Source of the DNA: Lachnospiraceae bacterium
Lineage (GTDB): Bacteria; Bacillota; Clostridia; Lachnospirales; Lachnospiraceae
Direction of reading: 5' to 3'
NCBI GenBank assembly: GCA_900766925.1
Contig: CAAFXG010000385.1
Span: 1 to 7,809 of the forward strand
DNA length: 7,809 nucleotides
Shown here: piece after piece, positions 5,956 through 7,809 of the stretch
Layout of the letters: each line of letters opens with the position of its first letter
Numbering within the stretch: position 1 is the stretch's first letter
Position numbers and translations under genes: made by a program
Notes under the pieces: model-generated
The model's input: the letters and a program-made list of their open reading frames with translations, nothing else
The model's database searches: none
Told to the model about the DNA's origin: nothing

Positions 5956-7662
5956 ATGAAAAAAGAGAAAATTACGTATTTTGTTATTTATTTGATGATG
6001 TTTGTTTTTGCCTTTGGAATGGCTATATACTCTGCACAATCCTTTAAGGCTCCGTCACCTGTTGAATTGTCTGAGCAGAATCTTGTATGTATTGATTCAG
6101 GATGGACCGATTCCGATGGACGGTTGGCAGATGTTTCAAAATTGAATAAGCTTGATTATGTAAGACCGGGAATTGAGAATAAATTTTATTTTTCGTTGCC
6201 CTATAATCTGGCGGAAGGGATGACCATATGCTTTAGAACCAAAAACATCATATTTAGTGTTTTTATTGATGACCAATGTATATATAATTCCTTCGTATCT
6301 GACGGAACTCTCGGTTCAAAGGCTGTAGGTACTTCGTGGCATTATATAGATCTGAATTCATCATATTCAGGCAAGAAAATGGAGTTTAGAATAAAGACTA
6401 TATATGATTCTGCAAAGGCTAAAATTGATACTGTATACATGGGGACAGGAAAGGATTTTCTTATTCATACCCTTTATAATAAGATGTTTGCAATTGTGAC
6501 CTGTCTTTTGTTACTGTTTGTGGGTATATTTTTAATAATTGTTGATTTTCCTGTTAATGTAACAAGGGAAAAGAATCATGAGCTATTGTATCTTGGTTTG
6601 TTTTCCATGGCGATTGCATTGTGGTGTCTGATGTCAACATATGCAATACAGATTTTTACCGGTGATGCAAAAACAGTTCATATGTTTGCGTGCTGCCTTC
6701 TTATGTTGATTCCGATACCTGCAGTCATGTATCTGTATGAAGCATATGGTGGAAGAATCAAATATGTGGTAAGGGTTATATTTCCTTTATCCGTACTTGA
6801 ATTTATTATTAATATTGCCCTGCAGATTAGCGGGAAGGCAGATTTGCAGCTGACTCTTAAATATACACACTTTATCCTTGTTATTTCAGCAATTGCTTTA
6901 TTTCCTACAGTTTTTTATAATACGATTAAGGCAAATAGGAAGGGGACAGGTATTATATTTAAGGTTCTAAGAGGTTTAGGCCTTGGTAGTATAGCAATTG
7001 CTGCTTTTATTGATATTATCAGGTTTTATACGGGTTACACTGATGATCCGGCCAAATATGTCAGAGTTGGTTTACTTTTGTTTATTATATGCTATGGAAG
7101 TGCATGTCTTGAATCCACAATAGATACAATAAGGCTTGGAGCAAGAGCAGAGCTTGTAAGTCAGCTCGCCTATAGTGATGGTCTGACTAATCTGGGTAAC
7201 CGTACAGCTTTCAAGGAGATGCTTGCTGAGCTTGATAATAAAAAGAAGGACGAACCAATAGAAGTTGGAATAATAATGTTTGATGTCAATAATCTCAAGA
7301 TTGTCAATGATACACTGGGGCATCAGACAGGAGACGAAATGCTAATGGCAAGTGCTAATCTCATTAAGTCTTCCTTTTATGAGGAGGGAAGGTGCTTTAG
7401 AATAGGTGGAGATGAGTTTATAGTAATCCTTCAGCACGGAAATGTAGAACGCCGGTGTGAGGAAGGAATTTCAAGGCTTAATACAGAAATAAATGAATAT
7501 AACCAAAATAAAGAAAATGCTTATACAATAAGCATTGCAAGCGGATATAGTGTCTATACAAGTGAATTTGGAGATATTCCGCTTAATGATATATATAAAC
7601 AGGCTGATGCAAATATGTATACAAATAAAAAGAAAATGAAAGAGGCTGCAAAAATGGCCTAA
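5956..7662 (+). CDS. 7TM membrane diguanylate cyclase (GGDEF)
   Basis: This 568-residue membrane protein is predicted to make c-di-GMP from two GTP. Order: N-terminal anchor (about 8-27), extracytoplasmic beta-rich domain (about 30-168) ending in YMGTG, seven hydrophobic segments (about 176-197, 209-230, 241-261, 269-290, 303-321, 338-356 and 369-384), a short signalling helix (TIDTIRLGARAELVSQLA) and a GGDEF domain (about 402-562). The catalytic signature is intact: DGLTNLGNR (408-416), metal-binding D443 in MFDVNNLK, ND at 451-452, LGHQTGDE (454-461) and GGDEF itself (484-488). The product-inhibition I-site RxxD is missing; YEEG occupies residues 475-478. No EAL or receiver domain is present. 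Its outer domain and 7TM region resemble those of the histidine kinase two genes upstream, so both probably sense related cues. The ribosome binding site is the G-run GGGGGA, 5 nt before the ATG. The ligand is unknown. Confidence 0.93.
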   Translation: MKKEKITYFVIYLMMFVFAFGMAIYSAQSFKAPSPVELSEQNLVCIDSGWTDSDGRLADVSKLNKLDYVRPGIENKFYFSLPYNLAEGMTICFRTKNIIFSVFIDDQCIYNSFVSDGTLGSKAVGTSWHYIDLNSSYSGKKMEFRIKTIYDSAKAKIDTVYMGTGKDFLIHTLYNKMFAIVTCLLLLFVGIFLIIVDFPVNVTREKNHELLYLGLFSMAIALWCLMSTYAIQIFTGDAKTVHMFACCLLMLIPIPAVMYLYEAYGGRIKYVVRVIFPLSVLEFIINIALQISGKADLQLTLKYTHFILVISAIALFPTVFYNTIKANRKGTGIIFKVLRGLGLGSIAIAAFIDIIRFYTGYTDDPAKYVRVGLLLFIICYGSACLESTIDTIRLGARAELVSQLAYSDGLTNLGNRTAFKEMLAELDNKKKDEPIEVGIIMFDVNNLKIVNDTLGHQTGDEMLMASANLIKSSFYEEGRCFRIGGDEFIVILQHGNVERRCEEGISRLNTEINEYNQNKENAYTISIASGYSVYTSEFGDIPLNDIYKQADANMYTNKKKMKEAAKMA

Positions 7663-7667
7663 GGAGG
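7663..7667 (+). promoter_or_regulatory. Ribosome binding site of the metY-like gene, abutting the cyclase stop
   Basis: GGAGG directly follows the TAA stop of the cyclase (TAAGGAGG) and is 4 nt from the ATG at 7672. Ribosomes ending on the cyclase would sit on this site, so translational coupling or re-initiation is plausible. Confidence 0.75.
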
Positions 7668-7671
7668 AAAA

Positions 7672-7809
7672 ATGAGCGATTATAAGATTAATACTAAATG
7701 TGTTCAGGCAGGATACAGACCGGGAAATGGTGAACCAAGACAGATTCCGATTATACAGTCTACAACCTTTAAATATGATACAAGTGAGGATATGGGTAAG
7801 CTTTTTGAC
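7672..7809 (+). CDS. metY: O-acetylhomoserine sulfhydrylase (MetY-like), 5' part only
   Basis: Only the first 46 codons are present; the frame is open to the last base. The translation starts MSDYKINTKCVQAGYRPGNG and continues with EPRQIPIIQSTTFKYDTSED and MGKLFD. This is the N-terminus of Cys/Met-metabolism PLP-dependent enzymes: the T-x-x-(V/I)-x-x-G-Y/H opening followed by the P-I-x-Q-(S/T)-T-(T/S)-F motif. The wording is closest to O-acetylhomoserine aminocarboxypropyltransferase, which makes homocysteine from O-acetylhomoserine and sulfide, but the catalytic lysine and PLP-binding residues lie beyond the window. Cystathionine gamma-synthase or methionine gamma-lyase remain possible. The gene starts 9 bp after the diguanylate cyclase with no room for its own promoter in the gap, so it is probably transcribed from upstream or from a promoter inside the cyclase gene. 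The link to signalling is likely only positional. Confidence 0.85.
   Translation, partial: MSDYKINTKCVQAGYRPGNGEPRQIPIIQSTTFKYDTSEDMGKLFD

Overview
The window looks like one end of a draft contig from an AT-rich, low-GC Gram-positive anaerobe. Lachnospiraceae (Clostridia) is the best guess. This rests on AT-rich codon use, strong AGGAGG-type ribosome binding sites, seven-transmembrane (7TM) sensor kinases and cyclases of a kind common in that family, and the wording of the MetY N-terminus. This is recognition by eye, not a database result. The first 18 bases are not biological: they match the 3' end of the Illumina TruSeq adapter, so the first gene is cut by the contig end.

All seven genes lie on the + strand. 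In order: (1) the C-terminal half of an LrgB/CidB-family membrane protein (to 370); (2) a phosphoglycolate-phosphatase-like HAD hydrolase (416-1063); (3) after a 154-bp gap with a likely extended -10 promoter, a two-receiver protein with no output domain (1218-1964); (4) a 1016-residue hybrid histidine kinase with an extracytoplasmic domain, 7TM region, HisKA, HATPase, receiver and Hpt domains (2007-5057); (5) a CPBP/CAAX-type intramembrane protease (5084-5911); (6) a 7TM diguanylate cyclase (5956-7662); (7) the first 46 codons of an O-acetylhomoserine sulfhydrylase (MetY-like) gene that runs off the end (7672 onward).

Genes 3-6 form a tightly spaced signalling block (gaps of 42, 26 and 44 bp). 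The kinase and the cyclase appear to share the same input module: an N-terminal anchor, a beta-rich outer domain of about 135-145 residues ending in a GTG motif, seven membrane helices and a signalling helix. One feeds a His-Asp-His-Asp phosphorelay and the other c-di-GMP synthesis. The Hpt domain at the end of the kinase could pass phosphate to the intact receiver of the protein encoded just upstream. The cyclase probably also has its own promoter inside the end of the protease gene. The metY-like gene starts 9 bp after the cyclase stop codon and may be co-transcribed with it. No RNA genes, CRISPR arrays, mobile elements or convincing intrinsic terminators were seen.
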